A stretch of DNA of 64,000 bases from Mesorhabditis belari (GCA_958450365.1 CAUEEP010000729.1:1328501-1392500); one strand, 5' to 3'. Positions 28,684-39,606 are shown, numbered from the stretch's first letter. Made by a program: numbers and translations. Notes: generated from the letters alone by a model not told the origin.

Positions 28684-29679
28684 GGAAAAACTCCCAAATC
28701 CCAAAATCAATCTTCTTTTTGCCACCAATAGGATTTTCAAATTTCTCAATTTTTGTGGTTTCTCAATTGAGGTTTTTATGCCAGACCGATTTTTTTGGTT
28801 TCACAATTTCAGCCGATCCATTTTCATTCATCCATGATTCAAAAAAAACCTTTAAGCCTAAACACGACCGATCGAATCTTAAGAAAATGAATTTTTCATT
28901 TTTTCGATATTTTTTTGTTACATTTGAGCGACGTGAATGATTTTTTTCCCTAAGGATTCTAAAAAAATCTCCACAATCTGCCGTGTGGTCGTTTTTTTTT
29001 AGAAGAGACGGAGCCTGATGATTTTTGATTTTAGAATTTTAGAATTTGCATTTATAATGGTGAAATGGGTTGCTTTAAAATTCGTACAATCTACCGTAAT
29101 CCACTGTACAATCTACCGTAATCCACTTGGTAGTTTCTGAAACTTTTCTGAAAGTTGCTACAGTAAACCCCGCTATGCCTTAAAATTGGACTTAAGCTAC
29201 CGTGATTGGTAGTTGATTGATAGTTGATTTAAATTTCCACAAGCTAGCGTAATCCCATACGTACGCTATGGAAGCTGGCTGTAGCTATGGAAGCTAGCTG
29301 TGGCTATTCAAGCTAGCTTTCGCTATAGAAACTGACTGTGGCTATGGAAAAGCTGTCAAAAATGAGGCTAACATGCTCAAAACAGGTCAAATCTACTGAA
29401 CTTGTTACTGTAAATAACTAAAGCTTATCTAATCCATCGAAAAATTGAGCTCATCTCTGCCACCATCTGCCGGGTGGTCATTGTTCTGAGTTTAATTGAA
29501 AATCGTTGTTCGAAAATTGAATCCAACTTTATTTATTCGAAAAAAGTACACCCATTTCATCAATATTCTTGAAAAACCAGGATCCAGGACACAAAATCAG
29601 GCTCTTGTTGCCACAAAATCAAGCTCCAGCCAAAGAATTTCCCCCGAGCGTGTGTATTTTTTAGCTTTCGCTAGCCGAA
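28684..29679. other. Intergenic region, no gene seen
   Basis: AT-rich sequence follows the stop of the giant gene. It contains a duplicated acaatctaccgtaatccact at 29087-29125 and a run of related gctatggaagctagctgtgg-like units at 29260-29350. No ORF here has coding character, and no clear polyadenylation signal was identified. Confidence 0.6.
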
Positions 29680-30600
29680 TTTTCTTTTTCCCTACGAGTT
29701 TTTCTTGTTCCCCTTTTCCCAGATTTGTTTTCCCCAGAAAATCTCTCATTTTCTCGTCCCAGACGATCCCCCACAATTCGAAAGAATTACGCGAATATCT
29801 TTTGCGATGCGAATATCTTTTGCGATGCTTACTGTTGTTTTCCCATTTTTTTTTCTCACTTCGGGTCACATTTCCGTGTGGTTTCGCAATGTGACTTTAG
29901 CGATCATTTAGAGAAATGTATATTCTTTAAGCAATTTCTCGTTTTGCATATTTCTCAGCCGATCTGCAGAGTATTTATAAAGTTTTTCAACTATTCTCTT
30001 TGAAAAGCACAAACGATACTTGGAGGTACACTTTGACGTCGTTCCCACAGAGATCCACGTTCCTACAGAGATCCACGTTCCTACAGATGTTCACGTTCCT
30101 ACAGAGATCCACGTTCCTACAGAGATCCACGTTCCTCCAGAGATCCACTTTCCTCCAGAGATCCACGTTCCTACAGAGATCCACGTTCCTACAGAGATCC
30201 ACGTTCCTACAGAGATCCACTTTCCTACAGAGATCCACGTTCCTACAGAGATCCACGTTCCTACAGAGATCCACACTCCTACAGAGATCCAAGTTCCTAC
30301 AGATGTTCACGTTCCTACAGAGATAAAATTGTGTTTTATTCATTTTGTAAATTAACTTTTCTGTATTTAAATTAACTTTTCTGTATTTAAATTAACCTTT
30401 CTATATTTAACACCAAATTAGATTTCGTTTCATTGTAAAACAACAAGAGATGTTAACAAAAGCAGTGAGCAAAATACTCATGCTCACCTAAAATGAGAGA
30501 TCAACATGAAAATTTAACAACGAAATAATAAAGACGTAAATTTTAACGATCAACAAACGGGATGTCCCGATAAGTGATAGTTGAGCGCGGAACAAAATTG
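29680..30600 (+). repeat. Dispersed repeat copy 1
   Basis: This segment matches 43848-44391 in the same orientation. Shared parts include the tract around ccccagaaaatctctcattt, the tatttataaag stretch, and the tail from caccaaattagatttcg to gttgagcgcgg. Copy 1 differs by an 18-bp duplication (gaatatcttttgcgatgc, twice near 29800) and by the minisatellite at 30045-30325. Its last 200 bp also form the outer part of the left inverted-repeat arm. No protein-coding content was recognised. Confidence 0.85.
30045..30325. repeat. 18-bp minisatellite cctacagagatccacgtt
   Basis: About 16 tandem 18-bp units with point variants (tcctccagag, acagatgttc). The other two copies of the surrounding dispersed repeat have a single ctacagag-like unit here, so the array expanded within this copy. 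The unit length is a multiple of 3, so the frames translate as hexapeptide repeats. These are not believed to be genes. Confidence 0.93.
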
Positions 30601-31520
30601 AACAAAATTTGAGAAGAAGGACTTTCCCCTCTTATGAAAAAGGACCTTACCCTCTAAAGTGGCTTGAAAAATTCTATTTAGAGCGACATCAAAAATCTAA
30701 GAATATCTTCTTAAAGCTCTTACAAAATAACACAAAAAACTAATTGGGATCGGTTTATTTGAATGCCATTTAAAAGGAGAAAAAAAGGGAAAAAATTGGC
30801 CGGCCAAGACTTTTCTTGACGCCTGCATTGGTTTTTTAAAGAATTTACTTTAAACTAATATTTTTAGGATGGCAAGCAGCAACCGGGAGAAAGAAACTAA
30901 ACTATCATGAAGAAGGTTATGAATATCGCTGTTTCCGTGTCAACAACGGATCGGACGGACGGACGAACAACAACAACGACGGATCGACCACGTATCGGTA
31001 AAGGAATTACTGATATGTTCAACATTGAAGGTTTTATTTTAAGTGTTTGACTAAAAGCTGCCCGTCTTTTATCAAAGTGTTGAATACTGTAATGTCAAAT
31101 CATACGGAGCACAACCACATTCCGTGCTGTCTTCAACAAGCCAGAACGGCCAGTGCAATCTGTGCTGTCTTCAACAAGCTTCTGGCTTGTATAGCACTGG
31201 GTACTGCTAAAAAGACTAGATTCAAGAGATTTCTTTTAATCTATTGTCGAACTCGAAATGAATAAGATATTTCTCAGCCTGTGTGTGAGAGTGACGAACC
31301 ATTTTGAAAGAACTAACGCAGAAAACAAGTAGAGAAACTGAACAGACCATTTATTTTCTAGTACCAGTGAGATTTTGAGAAGTTGTACAAAATTAGCAAA
31401 CATAAAAAAGAGATTAGGTTCTGTGACCTAAAAAATTAGCATTTAGGGATGCTCAAAGTGATGAGTACGTTAATTTTAAGAAAGTACAATAAAAGATTAA
31501 TAAATAGACATTGTTAATCA
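30395..31520 (+). repeat. Left arm of a long inverted repeat
   Basis: It matches the reverse complement of 37640-38700 over nearly its whole length with scattered differences. Landmarks are the tail gttgagcgcgg, the ggccggccaag block near 30800, a degraded exon copy near 30869, and tracts reading cagcctgtgtgtgagag and agtacaataaaagattaat. The inner end touches the stop codon of the gene ending at 31518. A short extra segment near 31140-31195 matches 38753-38801 inverted, so the arm is a mosaic. Confidence 0.9.
30869..31030 (+). pseudogene. Degraded copy of the small exon at 38086-38265
   Basis: In the left arm, a start codon after a tatttttag acceptor begins the same coding stretch as the right-arm copy. 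An extra A in the aaagaaactaaac tract shifts the frame and gives a stop after 13 codons. Downstream, the aacggatcggacgg and cgtatcggtaaagg blocks are still recognisable. The copy is therefore broken. Confidence 0.7.
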
Positions 31521-33452
31521 ATAAATATTGCCATTGACACGAAGCATAAGAAAAGCCTTTTGCCAATCGGTTATTTTTTGAATGAGTGTTTTTAAGTGAT
31601 CCGCATCGATTTGTTTCTTCAGCTCATCGAGACTCATCTTGATCACCTCATCATCTTCAAAATCAATATTTTCTTGTACACGGATTGCTCGTGGAATCAA
31701 CGTGTTTAGATAATTGATCCAGCTATTCAACTCTTTGTCCCATTCATTGATTTGATGGTAAATCGAGGAGAGTACCGAGATACTTGTATCAAAATCAGAA
31801 ATGAACTTATTCAGCGAGTCGACCCGGTTTCTTTTAGCATTGATTTCCTGGTTCAAGGCAGCAATCGAAGCTAAATTGTTTCATGTTTTATATAAACTTT
31901 TGGAATTGATAGATCTTTTAAACAAGCTTCGTATATATTCAAACTGGTGACAAGAGAAATTTTTCAGCTTTTCAATAAGTTTTCAGCTTTTCAATAATTT
32001 TTCAGCCAAGTTCTAGGTCTTTTCAAACACAAAAACATTCAAATCACCGTGCATCGAGTTGATCTCGCCGTTTAGCTGAGCAATTCGTGGTTTAAGCGCA
32101 TCCATTCGCTTTTTCGTGGCCCTGTAGCCAAAGTAGTTGAATCCTAAACAATCAATATTGATTTGATCAAGTTTCTCAATCAATATTTCTTTGATCAAGC
32201 TTCTCAATCAATCTCAGTCCAGATCAGCAAACAAGCTGAGCTTCTTCAAGCTTCTTCTTTAATTTCTTCTTGTCCTTATTCTTGCTTCTTCTTTTAACGG
32301 TTAAACTTTCTTCCTTTAAAGCTTAAACTCCTTTAAAGCTTAAAGAATAAAATTGCGCGTCGAATGACACCAAAACGTACTCAGAATATAATATCCATGC
32401 AAAGTTATGGGGCAAAAAGTTAAGATCCGTCCATAATGGGCGGGGTTTAGGTTTTTAGCCCATAACTTTGTATAGATATTATATTTGACAAACATTTTGG
32501 TGTCATTCGACGGGTAATTTCCTTCTGCATCCAACGATAGTCAAAAATCGAAGGGTCGATGCTGAGAAAAAGACGAAAAACCTTAAATTGTCAACGGGGA
32601 AAAGGGCAGATATTTTCCTTACAAGAATACAAACTACATCTTTCAAAGATAGAAACTACACTCACCAAAACCAAAGAGCCATCTTCTCTTTTTCTTTCTC
32701 TTCTCCTCTTGCTTTTTGTATTCAGCTTCTGCAGCAGAATGTTCTGTTTCAAGCTGAAAAGAAAGAAAAGAAAAGTTTCAAACAAATCATTGAAAATACC
32801 TGAGCACGTCGACTATTCGAATCGCCAAGATTCGTATTCAAAGCATTCAGCCGTGCTTCCAACTGTCGAATCTCATTTCCAGCTCGTTCTTTCTCGCGTA
32901 CATAATTCTCCTTTTCATTCGCAATCGCCAATCGTTGACTATCGATGGAACGCAAAAGATTTTCTTCTTTTGATTTCTCAGTTTGAAGACGTGCAATGAG
33001 TGCTTGAATGTTCGTGAAGATTGTCTTTTCGAAAGCATTCGATACACGCATTGTCACCAATTCGGAAAGAAGCTGAAAATTTTGATATTTGTCTCAACTT
33101 TATAAGATTTTGTGAAGTTTTGTTACGTTATCTTTCGCAAATAGAATATTCGTCGAAACTCAAAGCTAGGTAAAGCCTTTCCTTTGCTTACTTTACTGAA
33201 CTTTACTTACTCCTTTATACGAATCAGTGACGGCATTCATTTCACTTTTGTGTTGTGCATAGCTTTGAGCAACTTCTTCCAGCTTCTGTGCCGATTTTGC
33301 CATTGGTGCGAGCATGAAAAGACTAAAATTTGGTCAATTCTTTGATTTGATCCAATTGCTTTGATCAATTCTTTGATTTGATCCAATTGCTTTGGTCAAT
33401 TCAGTCAAATTGAATGAATTACCCACAATATAGAGAAGAATAGGATAGACAT
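31518..33452 (-). CDS. Secreted coiled-coil protein, second gene of a two-gene operon (unknown family)
   Basis: I do not recognise this gene. The start is the ATG at 33452, preceded by a TTTTTCAG acceptor that could serve trans-splicing. The model has about seven exons and about 315 residues. A signal peptide begins MSILFFSIFLFML. Long, highly charged helical stretches follow, for example near ARLQTEKSKEENLLRS and RQLEARLNALN. In the middle, around residues 160-175, a basic run is followed by WLFGFGFNYFGYRA, a short Trp/Phe/Gly patch. A second helical half ends with RVNGNIY and a stop. It starts 88 nt after the stop of the upstream gene on the same strand. The layout, a secreted helical bundle with a short apolar segment in the middle, recalls alpha-helical pore-forming proteins. 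That is resemblance of architecture only. Splice sites were read by eye, and the least certain joins are at 33430 and 32060. Confidence 0.65.
32358..32512. repeat. MITE-like foldback element in an intron
   Basis: Inverted termini cgtcgaatgacaccaaaa and ttttggtgtcattcgacg enclose about 120 bp. Internal parts are also complementary, around atggggcaaaaa and tttttagcccat. It lies in an intron of the gene 31518-33452 and has no coding capacity, so it is probably a non-autonomous DNA transposon. Confidence 0.8.
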
Positions 33453-33540
33453 CGATCTGGTTATCTGAAAAATTTCTTTTTTTTGATGCAATCAATAAAA
33501 GAAATAAAGAGAAAGAGAAGAAAACATAAAAATGATAAAT

Positions 33541-36500
33541 TTAGTTAAGTAATTGAGTTCCATTGAGTAGTTGAGTGATTTGTTTTTGCTGAGAGATCTT
33601 TAGACTTTTCCAGTAAATGTCGATTTGTCGCTCAAAACGGGCGTCGAGCTGTTTCTTCTCTGCATCGACAAGCCCTTTCACTCCGGCCATTGTTTTATCA
33701 TAATGAGAAGCGAAATGCTGTTGTTCAGCCTGGAAATAGGTTAGCTTTCGTTAAATAACTGAATGCTAGTAAATACGGTGCTAATTAGCTATCAATACTT
33801 AATTCCATGGATGACCAAAAATCGAGAGAACTGATTAAATGTTAATTGATTAAGATTCAGATTCAGATTCTAAGATAATACCTAGTATTTCGTAGCTTTG
33901 TCTTTGATTCTGAGTTTAAAGTCAATAGCCAGCGTCAATAAATTGTCAAAAAGTCAGTACAAATCAACAAAACCTAAAGTCTAAAGAGAATCTGAGTCCT
34001 GACTGAATCCTCTTTAGTCCCCACTAACCTTGGCCGAACTTTTCGACAACCCAAACTGGCCACCGACTCGTCCGAGCACTGGAAAAATGTAATCCTTTGA
34101 GACGCTGAGATACAGTTTGGCCGAGTTCTCGATTTGTATACAATAGCCGATGAATCTCAGTGAAGTCTCAAGAGAGAACTCTTCAATGAACCCAGTCTAG
34201 AAAAAGATTGTAAACAAATTTTGGATCAACTTTGCTACCACTGCCAGTTGCTCGTTGTCTTCAAGCAGCTCGTTGAGATTTTCCCCAATCAACTTCGTTT
34301 CGATGACGATTTTAAGCGTCGAAAAGTAGTCGGCCAATTGGCTCCATTGATTTCGAATCTATGAGGTGCTCTTGGAGCAATTAGTCTGTCCAAGAGTGGC
34401 TCTTGGAATAGATTAATTGCCAACCTTGCCCAAATGTTGAACAGCTTGTCTGAGCACTTTCATCACTTCTTCCAGATTCACCACCTCTAAATTGATTGAT
34501 TGAAGCTGGGCGATCACTTCTGCAAAGGCTTCTTTTTCCTTGAGCATCGCATCGAATTGGGCCTTTTCACGAGCACTTTCTTCAGCTAGTCGAGCATTTG
34601 CAAGTGACAGTTTGTCCTGAAAAACATGAAACTATCAATTTTCAGCTAAACATCAATTTAGTAGTTGTTTCCATTGAACTTCCGCAATGAAATGGTAACA
34701 AATGAATGACAAAACAAATGACTCAAAGCGGTTTTCGTTCTAGTCAAGATTTTTGACTGGGTACAGTGCTTTAAAGGTTCACAACTTTCTCTAGAAGCTG
34801 CATTTTTCCTAATCTTTTATATAGTTTTGTAGAGAACTCTACAGGCCTTTAAATGATAACTAAAAGGCTAAAATTGAACAACATTAACTACAGAGAATTG
34901 GGCAAAATTGGTTGACTCGGCTTGAACACAAAATCTCTGAATTCTCGCATTCGAAAGCTCTTCCAATTCTATTTTTGGCGCTATAGATCATATCAATCCA
35001 ACAGATTTGAACCAAGTTAAAAGCGTTTATAGTTTACGTTTGTAGGGCTCATGATTACTTTGTCTACTGTCTAGTAGGGTTATCAAGTCCAATGTGAGTC
35101 CGGAATCTCTACATTAACTACAGAGAATTGGGCAAAATTGGTTGACTCGGCTTGAACACAAAATCTCTGAATTTTCTCATGGTTTATCCAGTCGAGCTAC
35201 TTTTGAATTATTTGATCATTTGAAAGCTCAAAGTATCCAATGTCTAGCTCTTCTCAGATACTAAACCTAACTAAAAAAATGAATGATATTGTCGTTAGAG
35301 TTATCAAAGAAATCTATGAAACTTTAAAACCAATGACAATGACGTTTGTACTGTGACAATGACGAATTGTCACAGTACAAACGATTCTAACTTGCTTCAA
35401 ATCTACCGGATTGAGATGATCTATAGCTCAATAGAGAAAAATAGAGAATTTAAAGAGCTTTTGAGCTTTGGACTAAAGACTAAAGAGCTTTAGACTAAAG
35501 AACACTTAAAAAGATTAATTCTAAAGAAATTTATAATAGTTGATAGTCTGACTCAACCGCTTCGACTACAAACTACTATAACTTTCTTTAGAGTTGACAC
35601 TGCTCAGTGTGCTTCAGATTTAGCAGATTTGAGCCAAGTTAGAAGCGTTTGTAGTTTGCAGTGCCCTTGTCTACTTCAAATTCATTTTTGCTAGGTTAGG
35701 TCCATTGTCCCGATGTCCCATTTTCACCATTTTCACAGATTTGAACCAAGTTAAAAGCGTTTATAGTTTACGTTTGTAGTTTGTAGGGCTCATGACTACT
35801 TTGTCTACTGTCTAGTAGGGTTATCAAGTCCAATGTGAGTCCGGAATCTCACCTTATCGATTCTTTCCAATCTGGCCATTGTTGATTCTGAATTCAAATT
35901 TCCATTACTCATTCCATCAAAAGGATCACTTCCCGACTGTGATCCTGGATTGTCATTCGTGTTTTTATTAGCATCACCTTTATCAGCACCACTCGCAGCC
36001 ATAGCACCGCCAGTATAAACTGTCATAAATGCTTGTGGTATAAAAGAAACAAGATCAATGGCTGCTGCGGCAAGCATTCGCCCAAGCTTTCCCGTTTTAT
36101 CGTACTGCTTCTGAAATTAAGTGCATTGGAGGGCAATTAGTTCAATCTCACCTGAAACTCTTTCAACGCTCTCTTTCGGTCCTCCTGTATCTCTTTATAT
36201 CGCCGCTCAATATCTTTCAACTTTTCTCTCATACTAGCTTCTCGTTGAGCAAGAAAGATCGACGTGTTCTTGTGTTGTCCCACTACAACTTGATTCCGCG
36301 ATTCAGCTCCCATTGTCGCTTGTTGAAGCTCATCAATTTCGTAGAGTACTTGTTGAAAAGTGATCGTTGTGTTGATTGCAACATCATGACACGTTTTGGC
36401 TGCTCTCTCGATACGTTTATTGATTCTTTTGTATGCAAAGGCCACTCTCGATCGATCTTTCATCTAAATTTAGCTACTATAATTAACATAAAATGAAAAA

Positions 36501-37316
36501 AAACCTTTGCGGTGTGTCGAATTGTGTTTGTCAACAATGTTGGCAAGTCGATTAATGACTGTTCAATGATGACCATCGACGAGTGTGCATATCGAAAGCC
36601 ATCGGTCAAACTGGTGGCCACTTGAAGGAGCGCAACGTGAAGCCAATCGTATTTCAAATACTTAAAACCACCAGTCGGTGGCACGAGTTTCGTGTCGTCT
36701 GTCGATGAAGCGATCACTGCCAAGTTGTTTATCAATAGCACCGATGCTGGCGCCTCATAGAGGAGAAATATCGAATTGCCGAGACGAGATGATCCCTCCA
36801 AGACTTCGTTGATCGTGAGCTAAAAGGATTTCAATTGATTTGAAAGATTTTGAATGTGATTTAAAGATCAATCACACCCATACAGTTAACAAGATAAAAT
36901 TGAATCGATTGATCATTGCGTAAAGTTTATTATGACTAACGACGTGCTGTTAACATCAAAATGCAGTTTATTGTGACTAACGACGTGCTGTTAGCATCAA
37001 AATGCAGTTTATTATGACTAACGACGCCCTGTTGGCATCAAAATGCAAATGCATAAAAATAAAGCTCACATGCCGAGAGAGTTGGGTTTCCCTTTCTAGT
37101 GCTTCTTCAAATGTCAAGCTTTCCGTAACAACTTGCAATTCCTGGGCTTCACTAAAGATATTGATACAATTACAAAGCTTTTTAAAAAGTACTAAAAACA
37201 CTTACCAAAAACACTTACCTAAAAACAAAGAAAGAACATAATAGCAAAAGCTTAGCAGAAGAGCTCATTGTTAAGCTCATTGTTAAGCTCATTCTTAAGC
37301 TCATTGTTAAGCTCAT
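33541..37316 (-). CDS. Secreted coiled-coil protein with a central hydrophobic segment, first gene of the operon (unknown family)
   Basis: I do not recognise this gene. A TATA box lies at 37356-37364. The first ATG after it is 37316, but five in-frame ATGs occur in a 12-bp repeat down to 37268. Counting from 37268, the model has nine exons and about 558 residues. Residues 1-17 form a signal peptide (MSSSAKLLLLCSFFVFS). Helical regions occupy about 18-250 and include a charged coiled coil (KDIERRYKEIQEDRKRALKE). Residues about 263-293 are hydrophobic (AAAAIDLVSFIPQAFMTVY, then a Gly/Ala-rich stretch). A Ser/Asn/Gly/Asp linker follows, then helices to the end (QLLNGTQLLN). The downstream gene starts 88 nt after the stop and encodes a smaller protein of similar layout, so the two products may work together. 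The arrangement resembles bipartite alpha-pore-forming systems, but no homology is claimed. A structural or adhesion role is equally open. Confidence 0.7.
34880..35850. repeat. Duplicated segments inside a large intron, one carrying a splice-donor flank
   Basis: In the large intron of the gene 33541-37316, a block near 34887-34945 recurs at 35111-35175 (gagaattgggcaaaattgg). A second block at 34998-35108 recurs at 35735-35850. It runs from gaaccaagttaaaagcg through gtctagtagggttatcaag to gagtccggaatctc. In the second copy this last part directly abuts the exon's 5' splice site. A weaker third copy starts near 35612. Confidence 0.85.
35344..35382. repeat. Perfect 16-bp-stem hairpin in an intron
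   Basis: Arms gtttgtactgtgacaa and ttgtcacagtacaaac are perfectly complementary around a 7-base loop. It lies in the large intron of the upstream operon gene. It is shorter than a typical miRNA precursor and may be a transposon remnant. Confidence 0.85.
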
Positions 37317-37321
37317 TGTTG
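37262..37321 (-). repeat. 12-bp tandem repeat supplying five in-frame start codons
   Basis: Five units of aagctcattgtt, reading AACAATGAGCTT on the minus strand, overlap the start of the upstream operon gene. Each unit contains an ATG. Because 12 is a multiple of 3, all five are in frame with the signal peptide and add a Met-Ser-Leu-Thr repeat to the N terminus. Confidence 0.9.
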
Positions 37322-37355
37322 CGTTGTTCTTGGTCAGCAAGTCTCAAATCTATCA

Positions 37356-37364
37356 CTTTTATAG
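37356..37364 (-). promoter_or_regulatory. TATA box of the secreted coiled-coil operon
   Basis: The minus strand reads CTATAAAAG here, 40 bp upstream of the first in-frame ATG at 37316. A start site about 30 bp downstream would give a leader of only 10-20 nt. Confidence 0.55.
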
Positions 37365-37639
37365 TCTCATCAATCCTTCATCGCATTAACACTTTTTTCG
37401 GAATCAAAGCGTTAATATTTACACAGATGCTATTTTGACCCAGACACAAGCCCTAGTCTTTGTGTATCTTTGTTTTTTTTTGTTTAGGCAAGCTCAAAAT
37501 GTATACAGATTGTACAGTCAATGCTATTCAAGTATGCATTTTGTACAATTTTCCATAAGAAAAAGTACTTCAATGGCTTAAAGAGGAAAGCTCTGTGGCA
37601 CTCTGTTTGATCTTATTGTTTAACAATGTCTATTTATTG

Positions 37640-38700
37640 TTTAACAATGTCTATTTATTGATTAACAATGTCTATTTATTAATCTTTTATTGTACTTTCT
37701 TAAAATTAACGTACTCGTCACCTTGAGCATCCCTAAATGCTAATTTTTCAGGTCACAGAACCTAATCTCTTTTTTATGTATGCTAATTTTGTACAACTTC
37801 TCAAAATCTCACTGGTACTAGAAAATAAATGGTCTGTTCAGTTTCTCTGCTTGTTTTCTGCGTTAGTTGTTTCAAAATGGTTTGTCACTCTCACACACAG
37901 GCTGAGAAATATCTTATTCATTTCGAGTTCTACAATAGATTGAAAGAAATCTCTTGAATCTAGTCTTTTTAGCAGTACCCAGTACAAGCCAGAAGCTTGT
38001 TGAAGACAGCACGGAATGTGGTTGTGCTCCGTATGATTTGACGTTACAGCATTCAACACTTTGATAAAAGACGGGCAGCTTTTAGTCAAACACCTAAAAT
38101 AAAACCTTCAATGTTGAACATATCAGTAATTCCTTTACCGATACGTGGTCGATCCGTCTTTGTTGTTGTTGTCCGTTCGTCCGATCCGTTGTTGACACGG
38201 AAGCGGCGATATTCATAACCTTCTTCATCATAGTTTAGTTCTTTCTCCCGGTTGTTGCTTTCCATCCTAAAAATATTAGTTTAAAGTAAATTCTTTAAAA
38301 AACAATGCAGGCGTCAAGAAAAGTCTTGGCCGGCCAATTTTTTCCCTTTTTTTTCTCCCGTTAAATCGCATTCAATAAAATCGATCCCAATTAGTTTTTT
38401 GTGTTATTTTGTGAGAGCTTTAAGAAGATATTCTTAGATTTTTGATGTCGCTCTAAATAGAATTTTTCAAGCCACTTTAGCATAAGAGGGTAAAGTCCTT
38501 CCTCTCAGATTTTGTTCAATTTTGTTCCGCGCTCAACTATCACTTATTGGGAAATCCCGTTTGTTGGTCGTTAAAATTTACGTCTTTATTATTTCGTTGT
38601 TAAATTTTCATGTTGATCTCTCATTTTAGGTGAGCATGGGTATTTTTGTTAACCTCTCTTGTTGTTTTACAATAAAAAGAAATCTAATCTGGTGTTAGAA
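37640..38700 (-). repeat. Right arm of the long inverted repeat
   Basis: It is the reverse complement of 30395-31520. It begins with repeated caatgtctatttattg units at 37618-37680 and ends near the ggtgttagaaacagaaaag tract. It holds the intact version of the small exon at 38086-38265. The arms enclose about 6.1 kb carrying only the two secreted-protein genes. Confidence 0.9.
38086..38265 (-). CDS. Small ORF or first exon in the right repeat arm (unknown)
   Basis: The ATG at 38265 follows an AATATTTTTAG acceptor, and the frame runs 59 codons to a stop. The product is hydrophilic: acidic/aromatic DEEGYEYRRFRVNNG, a Thr run, then RPRIGKGITDMFNIEG. It has no signal peptide or membrane segment. 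It could be the first exon of a longer gene, because GAAG/gttttatt resembles a donor. The copy in the left arm is frameshifted. I do not recognise the protein. Confidence 0.35.
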   Translation of the reverse strand: MESNNREKELNYDEEGYEYRRFRVNNGSDERTTTTKTDRPRIGKGITDMFNIEGFILGV

Positions 38701-38759
38701 ACAGAAAAGTTCACGTGTACAAGTTTATTGAATCTCTGTAGGTGCTATACAAGCCAGAA

Positions 38760-39600
38760 GCTTGTTGAAGACAGCACAGATTGCACTGGCCGTTCTTCTA
38801 GAAAGCAATGAGAAATGTTCTGAGTTAATCTTATGGACAAAACGTACTAAAAAGAATAAATGGTGTGTTTAGTTTCCTTCAAAAAAAACTAGATTCCTAC
38901 TGAGATAAAAACGAATACAAACAATCACATTAGAAGTCACATTTCTGAGCATTCAAAAACGTCGAAATTTCTGGAAAAGCTTTATTCTCATCAGGTTCAC
39001 ATTGACGCTAAGATCGGTTCGTTCAGATTGACACTAAAATCCGTTCGTTTACATTGACACTAAAATTCGTTCATTTACATTGACACTAAGATTCCGCGAG
39101 CAAGATCTCACCACAGCAACTCCAAAAAGATCGAATGATGTCGAGTTTGGGGACCCTTCCAAATTCCGTCGCGAGTCTCAGAGTTTGGGAACTGTTCTAT
39201 TTTACTCTATATTTTACTCTATACTCTATCTATTTTACTCTCAATGATCAGATCGACTTGAGGCTGGTTTTAAAATGATTCTCATTAAATTTCGTTATAG
39301 AAAAGTACAATTTATCTTGCATTTAAGTTTTTAAGCGAAATATCCTTTAGCTGAAATGGGGATTTTCTCATTTTTCTCATCAATGAACTTTGAATTGATC
39401 GAATTGAAGCATTCAATCAAAAAAGAACTCTTTTCGAGTCACTACAACTCATTCAACAAACAGGCATTCAACAAACAGGCACTAAAAGCAAAACCTTTCA
39501 TTTTTCTTCGTATTCTGATGCTATTCTGATGATAAAATGACTTCTATTCGATGCTAGTGTCGATCATTGACTGCTGGGGGATATGCTAAAAAGAAGATTG
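38760..39600. other. No gene recognised; short repeats
   Basis: AT-rich sequence. It includes 38753-38801 (a piece shared inverted with 31140-31195), three copies of a ttcatttacattgacactaa-like unit near 39000-39090, and a tattttactctat repeat near 39200. No ORF with coding character was seen. Confidence 0.55.
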
Positions 39601-39606
39601 GTTCAG

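Noticed and set aside
29696..30003. Phe/Ser-rich ORFs within dispersed repeat copy 1
   Set aside because: The same frames are interrupted or altered in copy 2 at 43848-44391, so they are not maintained.
30000..30355. Overlapping ORFs on both strands over the 18-bp array
   Set aside because: The hexapeptide repeats come only from the minisatellite period. Other copies of the dispersed repeat lack the array.
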